Positions 50,291 to 59,297 of a stretch of DNA of 64,000 bases are shown here, one piece after another; within the stretch, counting starts at the first letter, position 1; every line of letters starts with the position of its first letter. Where the stretch lies: the NCBI RefSeq assembly GCF_001921215.1, contig NZ_MSIF01000006.1:248001-312000 (forward strand), in the 5' to 3' direction. The notes below the pieces were generated by a model. That model ran no database searches. It saw only the letters and a program-made list of their open reading frames with translations, and was not told the DNA's origin. Origin of the DNA: Actinophytocola xinjiangensis (GTDB taxonomy: Bacteria > Actinomycetota > Actinomycetes > Mycobacteriales > Pseudonocardiaceae). The position numbers and the translations under genes were made by a program.

Positions 50291-52399
50291 TCAGATGCCG
50301 ACCCGGCAGCCCGACAGCACGATCTCCTGGCCGAGCAGGGTCACCACCCGGACCGCGTACTGCGCCAGCTGCCCGGCGGGCGTGGTCACGGTCTGGTTCA
50401 CGTGGACGGTGGCCACCCCGAGGATGCTGATCGTCGCCGGCTGGGTGCCGATGGGCCGGCCGTTGATCGTGCCGACCCGCGACGAGCCGGACAGGCCGCT
50501 CTCGTCGGCGACGCAGTGCGTCTCGATGTCGGAGATCCGGATCGCGCCGGCCAGCAGGTTCGCGCCGCTGATCTCGGCCGCCGCGTCGGTGCGCCCGGTG
50601 TCGGCGTTGCGCGTGCACTCGGCGTGCAGCGCCTCGACAGTGGCCAGACCGGGCACGGTGAGGGTCGCGGTGGTCAGGTCACTGTTCGGCGGGCACTCGG
50701 CGTGCGGGGTCTTGGCCACGGTGATCAGGCCGTTGGCGCTGATCGCCCACGCCTCGGCCCGCACGTAGGACACGATCGTCACCACGGCGGTGGCCGCGTC
50801 GCCGTCGTCGTCGGTGACCGTGACCAGCACCTGGTGCGCGCCGACGCCGGTGTAGGTGTGCGTGGCCGCGCAACTGCCGGAGCCGGCGCCCTGGGTGACC
50901 TCACCGGCCACGACCGGCGACCCGTCGTCGAAGTCGACCGTGCACGTGTGGGTGTCGTTGGTGGCGATGTCGGTGAACGGCGCGGTGACCCCGACCGGGG
51001 TGCCGCGCAGGACCAGGGTGCCCTGGTCGGGGGCCGAGACGCTCACCTGCGGGGCGACGTTGGTCAGGGTCAACGACGTGGTGGCCACGACGTCGGGGTG
51101 CAGGCTGTCGTCGGCGCTCAGGGCCAGCGTCCACACGCCGTCGTCGGTGCAGGTCACGGTGGTGGACTGGGCGGCGGGGTCGGCGAAGGAGCAGGTCGCG
51201 CCGGGGTCCACGCCCGAGGCCGGGGTGGCGGTCCACCCGGTCGTCAGGGTCGGGCCGTCCGGGTCGGTGACCAGGCCGCCGAGCTGCACCGGGGTGCCCT
51301 CCTGGCCGGCGTACGGGCCACCGGCGTCGACCTCCGGCGGGTCGTTGATGATCACGTCGACGCAGTCGGTGACCTGGCCGGGGCCGCCGTGGTCCTCGCC
51401 GCGGGCGGTCACGCAGATCCGGTGGCGGCCGGAGGTGAGCGGGTCGGTGGTGAACGAGTAGGTGACGTTCACCGGGCCGGTCTGCGGCGGCACCGGGCTG
51501 ACGTCGGTCACCGGGACGGCGCCGCCGCCGTCGACGGTGGCGGTCAGGCCGGTGAGAGTGGACTCCAGCAGGCCGGGCAGCACGTCGGGCAGGTTCGCCG
51601 GGTCGGCGACCTGGGTGCAGGTGCCGCCGGTGCGGTCGGCGATCACCTGCAGGCTGGCGTTGTAGTCGCCGGCGTCGCACGCGGACCCGCCGCCGACGGC
51701 GAAGGTGTGGATGTCGACGTTGGCCGGGACGTCGTCCAGGGCGGGGTTCACGTCACCGGCGGAGAACCCGTCGGAGAGGAACACCACGATCTTGCGGGAC
51801 TCGGTCTGGGCGTTGGTGACGGCCGTGGCCTTGACCACCGCGTCCGGGAAGAATGTCCCGGTCGGCATGGTCCGGGGGGTGAACTGGCCGATCTGGCCCT
51901 GGCTCATCGAGCCGAAGACCTCCTCGGCGTCGCGGATGCCGTTGGCGTTCTGGTCGGCCTCCGGGGTGGTGAGGACCTGGTCCCCCGCCGTCGGCCGCAT
52001 GTCGGCCACCGCTGCCGACGATCCGAACGCGACGGTGCCGACCGATCCGATCACCGAGGTCGGTTCGGCGGCGCGGGTGTTGAGCGCGGCCGACGCCTCG
52101 ACCTCGCACCGCAGGATCGTGCGCGCCGTCCCGTCGCAACTGGCCGCGGTGCTGCCGGACACGTCGATCACGTAGGTCAGCGCGGTGTCCTTGACCACGG
52201 CCGCCGCCCCGACCGAGGCCGTGCCGGTGACCGTCACCGGCCCCTGGGGGAACACCGTTTCGTCGGCCGGGCTGTCGATGGTCACCGAGATCGAGGTGCC
52301 GCCCGGCAGGGTGCCGTCGACGGCCACCGCCGTGCCGGTGAGAACGGCCAGCGCCGTGACGGCGGCCAGCCCTGATCCGACGAACGTTCGTCGTCTCAT
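50291..52399 (-). CDS. secreted VWA/PKD-domain protein
   Basis: A 702-residue exported protein. Signal peptide RRRTFVGSGLAAVTALAVL, a von Willebrand A domain (about 65-275) with MIDAS motif DVSGS at 79-83 and KIVVFLSDGFSAGD, PKD/Ig-like domains in the middle (VDAGGPYAGQEGTPVQLGG, VDFDDGSPVVAGEV), and a C-terminal domain starting VRAEAWAISANGLITVAKTP with paired cysteines, resembling the choice-of-anchor/adhesin ends of actinobacterial surface proteins. Probably binds extracellular or cell-wall ligands. AGGGAAG lies about 8 nt before the ATG. Confidence 0.82.
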   Translation of the reverse strand: MRRRTFVGSGLAAVTALAVLTGTAVAVDGTLPGGTSISVTIDSPADETVFPQGPVTVTGTASVGAAAVVKDTALTYVIDVSGSTAASCDGTARTILRCEVEASAALNTRAAEPTSVIGSVGTVAFGSSAAVADMRPTAGDQVLTTPEADQNANGIRDAEEVFGSMSQGQIGQFTPRTMPTGTFFPDAVVKATAVTNAQTESRKIVVFLSDGFSAGDVNPALDDVPANVDIHTFAVGGGSACDAGDYNASLQVIADRTGGTCTQVADPANLPDVLPGLLESTLTGLTATVDGGGAVPVTDVSPVPPQTGPVNVTYSFTTDPLTSGRHRICVTARGEDHGGPGQVTDCVDVIINDPPEVDAGGPYAGQEGTPVQLGGLVTDPDGPTLTTGWTATPASGVDPGATCSFADPAAQSTTVTCTDDGVWTLALSADDSLHPDVVATTSLTLTNVAPQVSVSAPDQGTLVLRGTPVGVTAPFTDIATNDTHTCTVDFDDGSPVVAGEVTQGAGSGSCAATHTYTGVGAHQVLVTVTDDDGDAATAVVTIVSYVRAEAWAISANGLITVAKTPHAECPPNSDLTTATLTVPGLATVEALHAECTRNADTGRTDAAAEISGANLLAGAIRISDIETHCVADESGLSGSSRVGTINGRPIGTQPATISILGVATVHVNQTVTTPAGQLAQYAVRVVTLLGQEIVLSGCRVGI

Positions 52400-52428
52400 C
52401 GTGTCACTTCCCTGAATCGTCGCCGAGA

Positions 52429-52446
52429 ATCTCCTGGAAAGGAGAT
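52429..52446 (-). promoter_or_regulatory. leader hairpin of VWA gene
   Basis: ATCTCCT-GGAA-AGGAGAT is a perfect 7-bp inverted repeat with a 4-nt loop, about 30 nt before the ATG of the VWA gene. On the mRNA it holds an AGGAG in the stem. A role in translation or stability is possible. Confidence 0.4.
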
Positions 52447-52512
52447 CGGAAAACCGAAACACCTGGTTACTGCGACAATTCAGTGAACTCCTCGACCTGA
52501 CCGGAGCAAACA

Positions 52513-52526
52513 ATGACGAACGTCAT
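52513..52526. promoter_or_regulatory. palindromic site in divergent promoter
   Basis: ATGACG-AA-CGTCAT is a perfect 6+2+6 palindrome midway between the divergent VWA and serine-hydrolase genes. It is a candidate operator, with no regulator gene next to it. Confidence 0.45.
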
Positions 52527-52636
52527 AACCCGGTCGAGGGAGTTATCGCGAACCTATCGAAATCCGGATACGCCGGGGCAACCGGGCGCCGGGTTGGCTG
52601 GGCGGACCCACTGCCCGACCAACCCCCGGGAGAACC

Positions 52637-53869
52637 GTGAACCACTCCGACTCCGCGCCTCGGTGGCGACGACGTTCCCTGCTCGGTGCCGCCTCGGTGG
52701 CGGCCGGTGGCGCGCTCGTCGGCACCGGCACCGGCATCGGCACCGCACCGGCCGCCGCCGATCCGGTTCCGCCGGACGCGATGCCCGGCGAAGCGTACGA
52801 CCGGTACATCGCCGGGCTGGCCGCGCAGGACCGGTTCTCCGGCGTGGTCATGCTGGTCCACCGGGGGCGCACGGTGCTCTCGCGCAGCTACGGGATGGCC
52901 GACCGGGAGCGCGGGATCCGCAACCACGAGGGTGTGGCGGTGAATCTCGGGTCGGCGGTGAAACCGTTCGTGGCGGTGGCGGTGCTGCAACTGGCCCAGC
53001 GTGGCCACCTTCGGCTCCACGACGTGGTGGGCGACTTCCTGGACGGGTTCCCCGCCGACGTGGCCGCCCAGGTGACCATCCACCACCTGCTGACCGACAC
53101 CTCGGGCCTGAGCCACCCGGAGCAGGATCTCCAGCGGGTGTTCCACAGCCGGGAGGAGGTGCACGCCCACTACGAGCAGTGGTCCCGGCAGGTGTCGCTG
53201 GTGGGGGTTCCGGGAACCGATTCCGGTACCTCCGGGGCGTGCCTGGCGATCGCCGCGCAGATCGTGGAGGCCGTCACCGGGGTGACGTACTGGGACTACG
53301 TCACCGAACACGTCTTCGACCGCTGCGGAATGACCGGAACGGGATTCTTCACACGCCCCGAGTGGTTGAGCGATCCGCACATCGCGCATTCCTACATGAT
53401 CCAGCACGACGGCACCCGGGTGGATGCCGTACGCAACCTGGACAAGGGTGGGGTGAATCCGTTCGAACCGGGGAAGAATCCCGGGCGGAACTTCATCGAC
53501 CACGCCGGGGACGGCGGTTTCGCCACCGCCCCCGACCTGGTGCGGTTCGCGCGGGCACTGGGCGAGGGCACGGTGCTCGACCAGCCGTACGCGGACCTGC
53601 TGACCGGGGCGAAGATGCCGCAGAACTCCGGCAAGCACGGTGGCCCGCCGCCGGCCCACCCCGCGTTCAAGGGCTACACCGTGCCGGTGAAGATCCTGCA
53701 GGGGCAGTGGGTCACCGGGCGGGGCGGGGTGAACCCCGGCAGTACCGCCAACTGGAACCTGTACCAGGGTTCCGGGTGGATCGGCGTCCTGCTGAGCAAC
53801 TACGACAACCTGCCGGTGCAGGAGATCCTGGACCGGGAGCGGCTGGCCGTGCTGGGACCGGCTGACTAG
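52637..53869 (+). CDS. serine hydrolase (beta-lactamase family), Tat-exported
   Basis: A 410-residue class C beta-lactamase/DD-peptidase-like protein with a Tat-type signal (RWRRRSLLGAASVAAGGAL). The nucleophile motif S-x-x-K is present as LGSAVKPF (Ser106, Lys109). The second motif, normally Y-x-N before a G-Y, reads TDSGTSGACLAIAAQ: the tyrosine and asparagine are both missing. The third motif (H/K-x-G) is replaced by NPGSTANW. The fold is clear but the active site is altered. GTG 52637 follows GGGAG. A short gap and the same strand link it to the VanZ gene. Confidence 0.78.
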   Translation: MNHSDSAPRWRRRSLLGAASVAAGGALVGTGTGIGTAPAAADPVPPDAMPGEAYDRYIAGLAAQDRFSGVVMLVHRGRTVLSRSYGMADRERGIRNHEGVAVNLGSAVKPFVAVAVLQLAQRGHLRLHDVVGDFLDGFPADVAAQVTIHHLLTDTSGLSHPEQDLQRVFHSREEVHAHYEQWSRQVSLVGVPGTDSGTSGACLAIAAQIVEAVTGVTYWDYVTEHVFDRCGMTGTGFFTRPEWLSDPHIAHSYMIQHDGTRVDAVRNLDKGGVNPFEPGKNPGRNFIDHAGDGGFATAPDLVRFARALGEGTVLDQPYADLLTGAKMPQNSGKHGGPPPAHPAFKGYTVPVKILQGQWVTGRGGVNPGSTANWNLYQGSGWIGVLLSNYDNLPVQEILDRERLAVLGPAD

Positions 53870-53910
53870 GTTGTGATCCCCGAAATCCCCACCCACCACG
53901 GAGTCCACCG

Positions 53911-54441
53911 TTGCTCATCACCTTCACCGGCGTCATCCTGCTCACGGTGCTCGCGTTACCGCTGGCGGCGGGCATCGTCGCGCTCCTGGCCCGGCGGCGG
54001 ACCCGCGCCGGGGAGGACCACCCGTGGCGGCGGTCGGTGGCCGAGGTCGGCGTCGTCCACGGAACCGTGCCATGGGTCTGGATGATCCTGCTGCCCGGAG
54101 GCGACGAGGCGACCAGCCGGGTGAGTCTGGTCCCCCTCGTCGATCTCGTCACGATCGTCGGCGACGAACCGGTCCTGGCCGTGCGGCAGATCGTGGGCAA
54201 CCTGCTCGTGTTCGCCGCCTTCGGCGCCCTCGCGCCGCTGCGGTTCGCCGCGCTGGCCTCGATCCCCCGGGTCGTGGCCCTCGCGGCGGCCGGCTCGGCG
54301 GCGGTGGAGATCATCCAGTACACCCTGGCCCTGGACCGGGTGTCCTCGGTGGACGACGTGCTGCTCAACGCCGCCGGGGCCGGTGTCGCCGCGTTGGTGT
54401 CCCGACGGTGGTGGGCACCGGAGAGGGTCAGCTCGCGGTGA
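53911..54441 (+). CDS. VanZ family membrane protein
   Basis: A 176-residue protein with four hydrophobic helices (about 3-25, 46-60, 85-110, 115-135). The VanZ signature region is LRQIVGNLLVFAAFGALAPL, and SAAVEIIQYTLALDRVSSVDDVLLNAAGAG gives the conserved acidic/D-x-x-x-N loop. VanZ proteins give low-level glycopeptide tolerance in some strains; in actinobacteria they are common and of unknown function. The start is a TTG with GGAG 8 nt upstream. Its last 14 bp overlap the convergent sulfatase gene. Confidence 0.8.
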   Translation: MLITFTGVILLTVLALPLAAGIVALLARRRTRAGEDHPWRRSVAEVGVVHGTVPWVWMILLPGGDEATSRVSLVPLVDLVTIVGDEPVLAVRQIVGNLLVFAAFGALAPLRFAALASIPRVVALAAAGSAAVEIIQYTLALDRVSSVDDVLLNAAGAGVAALVSRRWWAPERVSSR

Positions 54442-55678
54442 TCCGGCCGCAGGCGCGGGCCTCGGCCGTGGACCGCTGGGCGGTGATCTCGGCGAGGAAG
54501 TCCTCGGCCAGCGCCGTGAGGTGCTCGACGACCTCCGGCTGGCCGTGGCGCAGGTCGTAGGTCTCCGCCGGGTCAAGCTCCAGGTTGAACAGCTGGGGAA
54601 GCTCCTTGCCGTGGGACCGGGTCGGGTCGCGCGGCTGCCGGTCCAGGTGCAGTTTCCACGGCCCCTCCCGCACGGCGTTGAGCGTCCACCAGTGGAAGAA
54701 GAACAGCGGCCGGGACACCGAACCCCCGGTCAGTACGGCGGACACGTCGACGCCGTCGATCGGGCGGTCGGCCGGCAGCGAACCACCGGTCAGGGCGGCC
54801 AGCGTGGGCAGCAGGTCGAACAGGCAGACCGGGACGTCGGACACCGTGCCCTCGGGGATGCGGCCGGGCCACCGGGCGAGGAACGGGACGCGGACGCCGC
54901 CCTCGTAGGTGTGGTTCTTGTTGCCGCGCAACCCACCGGTACTGCCCTCGAACCACGGGCCGTTGTCGCTGGTCACCATGACCAGGGTGTTGTCGGCGAC
55001 CCCGACCTCGTCGAGGGTGTCGAGCAGGCGGCCGACGTGGTGGTCCAGGCACTCGACCACGTCGCCGTAGCGGCCGCCGGCCGATCGGTCGCGGAACTCG
55101 TCGGTCACCGCCAGGGGGATGTGCGGCATCGTGTGGGCGAGGTAGACGAAGAACGGCTCGTCGGCGTGCCGGCGGACGAAGTCGATCGCGTGGTCGGTGT
55201 AGGCGCCGGTCAGGGTCGCCTGGTCGACGTCGGTACCGGTGACCTGGTCGCCCTCGAACATCTCCACCGGGTGCATGTCGTTGCTGTACAGCAGGCCCGC
55301 GTACTCGTCGAAGCCGTGGCGGGTCGGGTGGTGCTCGGGGCGGCAGCCCAGGTGCCACTTGCCGAACATCGCCGTGCGGTACCCGGTGTCGCGCAGCATC
55401 CGGGGCAGGGTGTACTCCCAGGTCGACAGGCCGGTGCCGTCGTGGGGGAACAGGACCTTGGGCAGGCCGACGCGCTGCGGGTACCGGCCGGTCATCAGCG
55501 CCGCGCGGGAGGGCGAGCAGACCGAGGACGCGGCGTAGGTGTGGCGCAGGTTCACGCCGCGCTCGGCCAGGGAGTCGATGCGCGGGGTGCGCAGGATCGT
55601 GTTGCCGGTGCAGCCGAGGTCGCCGTAGCCGAGGTCGTCCATCACGACCAGGACGATGTTCGGTGGCCGGTCGGTCAT
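54428..55678 (-). CDS. arylsulfatase family sulfatase
   Basis: A 416-residue type I sulfatase. PNIVLVVMDDLGYGD gives the metal aspartates, and the formylglycine motif C-x-P-S-R is SVCSPSRAALMTG (Cys54), which needs formylglycine-generating enzyme. Other metal or sulfate ligands are in MFGKWHLG and VTSDNGPW. There is no signal peptide, so the substrate is probably an imported sulfate ester. It is the last gene of the minus-strand operon and its ATG overlaps the previous stop (ATGA). Convergent with VanZ by 14 bp. Confidence 0.9.
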   Translation of the reverse strand: MTDRPPNIVLVVMDDLGYGDLGCTGNTILRTPRIDSLAERGVNLRHTYAASSVCSPSRAALMTGRYPQRVGLPKVLFPHDGTGLSTWEYTLPRMLRDTGYRTAMFGKWHLGCRPEHHPTRHGFDEYAGLLYSNDMHPVEMFEGDQVTGTDVDQATLTGAYTDHAIDFVRRHADEPFFVYLAHTMPHIPLAVTDEFRDRSAGGRYGDVVECLDHHVGRLLDTLDEVGVADNTLVMVTSDNGPWFEGSTGGLRGNKNHTYEGGVRVPFLARWPGRIPEGTVSDVPVCLFDLLPTLAALTGGSLPADRPIDGVDVSAVLTGGSVSRPLFFFHWWTLNAVREGPWKLHLDRQPRDPTRSHGKELPQLFNLELDPAETYDLRHGQPEVVEHLTALAEDFLAEITAQRSTAEARACGRITAS

Positions 55679-57444
55679 GATCCCTCCCGGGGACGCAGGG
55701 TCGCGCTGGCCTCACCCAGCCCGTCGATGGCACCGTGGACGACGACACCGGCGGCGTACTCCTCCCGGGTGACCTCCAGGCGCGCGGTGGTGGCGCCGAG
55801 GGTGATCACGTCGCCGGGGAACAGGGTGATCATCGCCGAGATGACGCCGATCAGCTCGTCGGGGCCGGCGACGTAGGCCGAGGTCGACGCGCGGATCTCG
55901 CGGTCGCCCACGCGCAGGGTCATCTCGCGGTCGCGCCAGTCGTGGGAGGGCAGCGGCACGGGGGTGGCGGCGATGTTGAAGCCGTCGGCCCAGCGACCGT
56001 ACATGGCGGCGATGCCGCGTTCGCCGGCCCGCGCGGGTTCCACCACGGCGTCGGCGAACGAGCGGTCGCACACCGAGACCAGCGGCAGGTAGCCCAGGAC
56101 CAGGTCCGGGTCGCCGGTCCCGGTCACCAGCGCCCGGACGACCACCGCCAGTTCGACGCTCACCACGAGGTCGGTGGCGCGCGGCGGGATCTCCACCTGG
56201 CCGCCGGGGCCGAGGGAGCTGGGTGGGCCGTTGAGGAAACGCGGCACCGACAGCGCCTCGGGGTCGTGGTTGCCGTAGGAGGTGAGGAAGTGTCGAACCG
56301 AGGCCACCGTCCAGTCCTGTGTGGACTCCAGGGCCGGTTCGGCGGCGGCCGCGCGGATCGCGTAGGACGGGTGGTCGGCCGGCGGGACCGGGGCGGTGGC
56401 GACGACGGCCGGGTTGGTCAGGGTGCCGACGTCCTCGATCGACACCTCCAGCGAGGTGCCACGCTCCAGTTCGGCGGCGGGTACCGGCAGGCCGTCGACG
56501 CCCATGGTCGCGAAGTGGATCACGTCGCCGGGGTGCAGGGAGGCGAACGAGGAATACCAGGCGATCACCCGCTCGATGCCCAGGATCGCCGCTCCGCTGT
56601 GCGCGCGGTCGCGGGTACGCCCGGACTGGCGGGTGTACATCAGCAGGTCGTAGGGGTTGGTGACCTCGTCGGCGGTCACCAGGTACGGGCCCATCGGGGC
56701 CATCGTGTCGGCCTTCTTCCCGCCCCAGGACGCGGTCGCCTGGTAGAGCCAGTCGTCGTGGCCGGGCGGCAGCGAGTAGCCCGTGCCGGCGTTGCCGGGG
56801 ACGATGCCGTAGTAGTACGTGCCGGACACGTCGTTGACCACGGTGTACCCGGCGACGTGGTCCATCGCCCGCTCCAGCGGGATGTACCGGCCGCCGGTGC
56901 CGATCACGACCGCCAACTCCACGTTGTAGGCCATCAGCGGCCGGTGGTGGCCGTCGCGGAACACCACCGCCGCCCCGGCGCCGACGGCCGTGCCCTGTGG
57001 ACGCTGGTGGCCCAGCGGGAACAGGTTCACGATCCGGGTCTTCTCGTTGTTGCGCACGAACGACGGCGCGTTGGTCACCAGACCCCAGTACAGCCGGGGC
57101 TTCGGGATCGGCGCCAGCAGTTCGACCTCGGTCACCGGGAATCCGCACGCGGGCACGATCGTGGAGTCCGTCCTGGCGGCGAACCGGGCGGCCTGACCGG
57201 CCACTCGTGCCAGGTCCGCCAGCGCGGTGTCGCCGAGGGCGAGGAAGCCGGCGAGCGTGGGCGGCCACCCGTCCACGGGCGGACGGGGACGGGTGGCCGG
57301 CCCGGAGGACGGGATCGACGCGTAGGCCGCGAGGAACGCCGCGACCCGCGCGGGTTCGAGCACCCACGCCGCCGAGGTGACCGGGTCGTCCACGACGAAA
57401 CCCCACCGCTCGGTTCCCCCGGCGACGAAACTGGCGAGCCGCAC
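55675..57444 (-). CDS. two-domain fumarylacetoacetate hydrolase family protein
   Basis: A 589-residue protein with two successive FAH-fold domains. The first (about 100-330) contains KPRLYWGLVTNAPSFVRNNE, YNVELAVVIGTGGRYIP and TVVNDVSGTYYYG. The second (about 370-585) contains FLTSYGNHDPEALSVPRF, DLVVSVELAVVVRALVTG and GVISAMITLFPGDVITLG. FAH-family enzymes hydrolyse or decarboxylate 2-keto acids in aromatic and deoxy-sugar-acid catabolism. The GTG at 57444 follows GGGGAGGG. It is 44 bp after the beta-helix gene and overlaps the sulfatase. The exact substrate is not evident. Confidence 0.82.
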   Translation of the reverse strand: MRLASFVAGGTERWGFVVDDPVTSAAWVLEPARVAAFLAAYASIPSSGPATRPRPPVDGWPPTLAGFLALGDTALADLARVAGQAARFAARTDSTIVPACGFPVTEVELLAPIPKPRLYWGLVTNAPSFVRNNEKTRIVNLFPLGHQRPQGTAVGAGAAVVFRDGHHRPLMAYNVELAVVIGTGGRYIPLERAMDHVAGYTVVNDVSGTYYYGIVPGNAGTGYSLPPGHDDWLYQATASWGGKKADTMAPMGPYLVTADEVTNPYDLLMYTRQSGRTRDRAHSGAAILGIERVIAWYSSFASLHPGDVIHFATMGVDGLPVPAAELERGTSLEVSIEDVGTLTNPAVVATAPVPPADHPSYAIRAAAAEPALESTQDWTVASVRHFLTSYGNHDPEALSVPRFLNGPPSSLGPGGQVEIPPRATDLVVSVELAVVVRALVTGTGDPDLVLGYLPLVSVCDRSFADAVVEPARAGERGIAAMYGRWADGFNIAATPVPLPSHDWRDREMTLRVGDREIRASTSAYVAGPDELIGVISAMITLFPGDVITLGATTARLEVTREEYAAGVVVHGAIDGLGEASATLRPREGS

Positions 57445-57488
57445 GTCGATCCCTCCCCTGCCTGGTTGACCCTGCCTCGCTGACCTGC

Positions 57489-59297
57489 CTAGTTGACCGG
57501 TGCGCCCAGCGGCATCCGGCGCCAGCCGGAACCGTCGGCGACCGCCAGCGACGCACCGGCCCTGTCGCGCACCAGCACGACCGTTCCCGGTTCCGGGTCG
57601 GGCAGGTCGCCGGCGGCCACCGTCGCCAGCCGCAGGGTGTGCGCGTGGACCGTGCGGATCCGGTGCTGCTCGGAACCGACGTCGCGGACGTTGTCGGCCG
57701 AGGGCACGAGCCCGTTGATGTCCACCCGCATCGCCGGGACGCCGTTGGAGCTGTTGGTGGAGCACAGGAACTCCACGGCCGCCGCGCCGCTGTCGTTGGC
57801 CGGCACCACCCGCACGCCGCCCTTCACGCCCTCGCCCTCCCGGGCGGCGACGAAACTGCCGTAGGCGTCGGCGCCCACCCCCGGGCTGGCGGTGGCCCGC
57901 ACGACCAGCGCGCCGTTCTTGGCCGCCGTCAGCTCGTGCTGGTTGGCCCCGGCCGTGGGGCGCTCGACGTAGTTGTCGGCACCGACCGACTCCGCGTACA
58001 GGACCCCGGCGGTGTTGTCGAAGCTGTTGCCGATCACCGTGGAGCCCGACAGGGCGCCGATCACCCGCACCGGCGGCGCGGCGGCGACGGTGTTCGCGCC
58101 GAACGCGTTGCCCATCACCGACAGGTCCCTGGCGTCGCCGTTGACCCGGATCGCGCTCCACCGCTCCTCGGCGTCGAGGTTCCAGTTGTCGAACGTGTTC
58201 GCGGTGACCGTGACCCGCGAGGCCGCCGCCGCGAAGTACACCGGCGAGCCGAGGACCCAGTTGAACGAGTTGCCGGTGACCGTGATGTCGTGCGCGGCGA
58301 CCTCGGGGCGGAACTCGATGGCGTGCGGCGGCCGGGAACCACCGGTCGGTTGCGCGCCGCCCAGGACGTTGCCGGTGAACGTCAGGTTGGTGCCGCCGGA
58401 GGAGATGGAGATGATCGGGCCGCTGCCGTTCTCCACCACGTTGCCGGAGAACGTCGAGTTGACGATCCCGCCGGCGAACAGCCGCCGGCCGATGTCGAGC
58501 AGGTTGTTGGCGATCACCGCGCCCCGGAACTGGTGGGCGTCCGCGCCGGTGGTGACGATCGCCGTGCCCATGCTGTGGAAGTGGTTGCCCTCGATGAGCC
58601 ACTTGCGCATGCCGTAGGGCAGCAGGTGCACGCCGCTGCCGTCCACGCCCTCGGTCGGCCAGGAGATGTCCAGGCCGAAGTCCCCGACGGCGACCAGGTT
58701 GTTGGTGAACACCAGGCCCCGGCCGACGTGCTTGACCGCCGTGTAGAACTCGATGAACGTGCACTCGGTGATCGTCGGGTCCATGTCGTCGGTGCCCGGG
58801 GTCGGCGCCTTCGGGTCGCGGGCGATGTGCAGGGCGACGGTGTTCTTCAGGCTGGCGGCCACGACGAAGCACAGTCCGCGCACGGCGGCCAGCGGGGCGC
58901 GCAGGAAGATCGCGGTGCCGTCGAAGTCCGGACGGATGATGGAGGTCCGCACGCCCATGGTGCCGGCGCCGGCCAGCACGATCCGGTTGAAGTCGCCGCC
59001 ACCGGCGCCGGCGCGGTCCGGGATGACGATCGTGCGCGTGGTGCGGTAGGTGCCCGGCGGGAAGTAGACGATCTTGTTGGCCTTGTCCAACTGGGCGTCG
59101 ATCGCCTGCTGGATCGCGTCGGTGTCGTCGGCGACGCCGTCGCCGACGGCGCCGAAGTCCTGGGGCGTGGTGGCGCCGGCCAGGTCCGCGGCCGGCTCGG
59201 CGGCCGCCGTGGTGACCGCGGCGCCCAGCGCCGCGGTGGTGACTCCCGCGATGCCCGCGGTACGGATGAGATTGCGCCTGTTCACGGCCTTACCCAT
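57489..59297 (-). CDS. Tat-exported right-handed beta-helix protein
   Basis: A 602-residue protein with a twin-arginine signal (NRRNLIRTAGIAGVTTAALG). The mature part opens with the pectate-lyase-3 cap DFGAVGDGVADDTDAIQQAI, then about 12 coils of parallel beta-helix (VFTNNLVAVGDFGLD, VIANNLLDIG, FSGNVVENGSGPIISIS, VTGNSFNWVLG). The last 120 residues resemble a tail-fibre-like end (SADNVRDVGSEQHRIRTVHA). It is probably a polysaccharide-binding or -cleaving surface protein. It overlaps the DapA-like gene by 8 nt in the transport operon. Confidence 0.85.
   Translation of the reverse strand: MGKAVNRRNLIRTAGIAGVTTAALGAAVTTAAAEPAADLAGATTPQDFGAVGDGVADDTDAIQQAIDAQLDKANKIVYFPPGTYRTTRTIVIPDRAGAGGGDFNRIVLAGAGTMGVRTSIIRPDFDGTAIFLRAPLAAVRGLCFVVAASLKNTVALHIARDPKAPTPGTDDMDPTITECTFIEFYTAVKHVGRGLVFTNNLVAVGDFGLDISWPTEGVDGSGVHLLPYGMRKWLIEGNHFHSMGTAIVTTGADAHQFRGAVIANNLLDIGRRLFAGGIVNSTFSGNVVENGSGPIISISSGGTNLTFTGNVLGGAQPTGGSRPPHAIEFRPEVAAHDITVTGNSFNWVLGSPVYFAAAASRVTVTANTFDNWNLDAEERWSAIRVNGDARDLSVMGNAFGANTVAAAPPVRVIGALSGSTVIGNSFDNTAGVLYAESVGADNYVERPTAGANQHELTAAKNGALVVRATASPGVGADAYGSFVAAREGEGVKGGVRVVPANDSGAAAVEFLCSTNSSNGVPAMRVDINGLVPSADNVRDVGSEQHRIRTVHAHTLRLATVAAGDLPDPEPGTVVLVRDRAGASLAVADGSGWRRMPLGAPVN

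Noticed and set aside
57445-58872. N-terminal extension of the FAH frame
   Set aside because: It is the out-of-frame reading of the beta-helix gene; the GTG at 57444 has a good ribosome site and begins the conserved domain.
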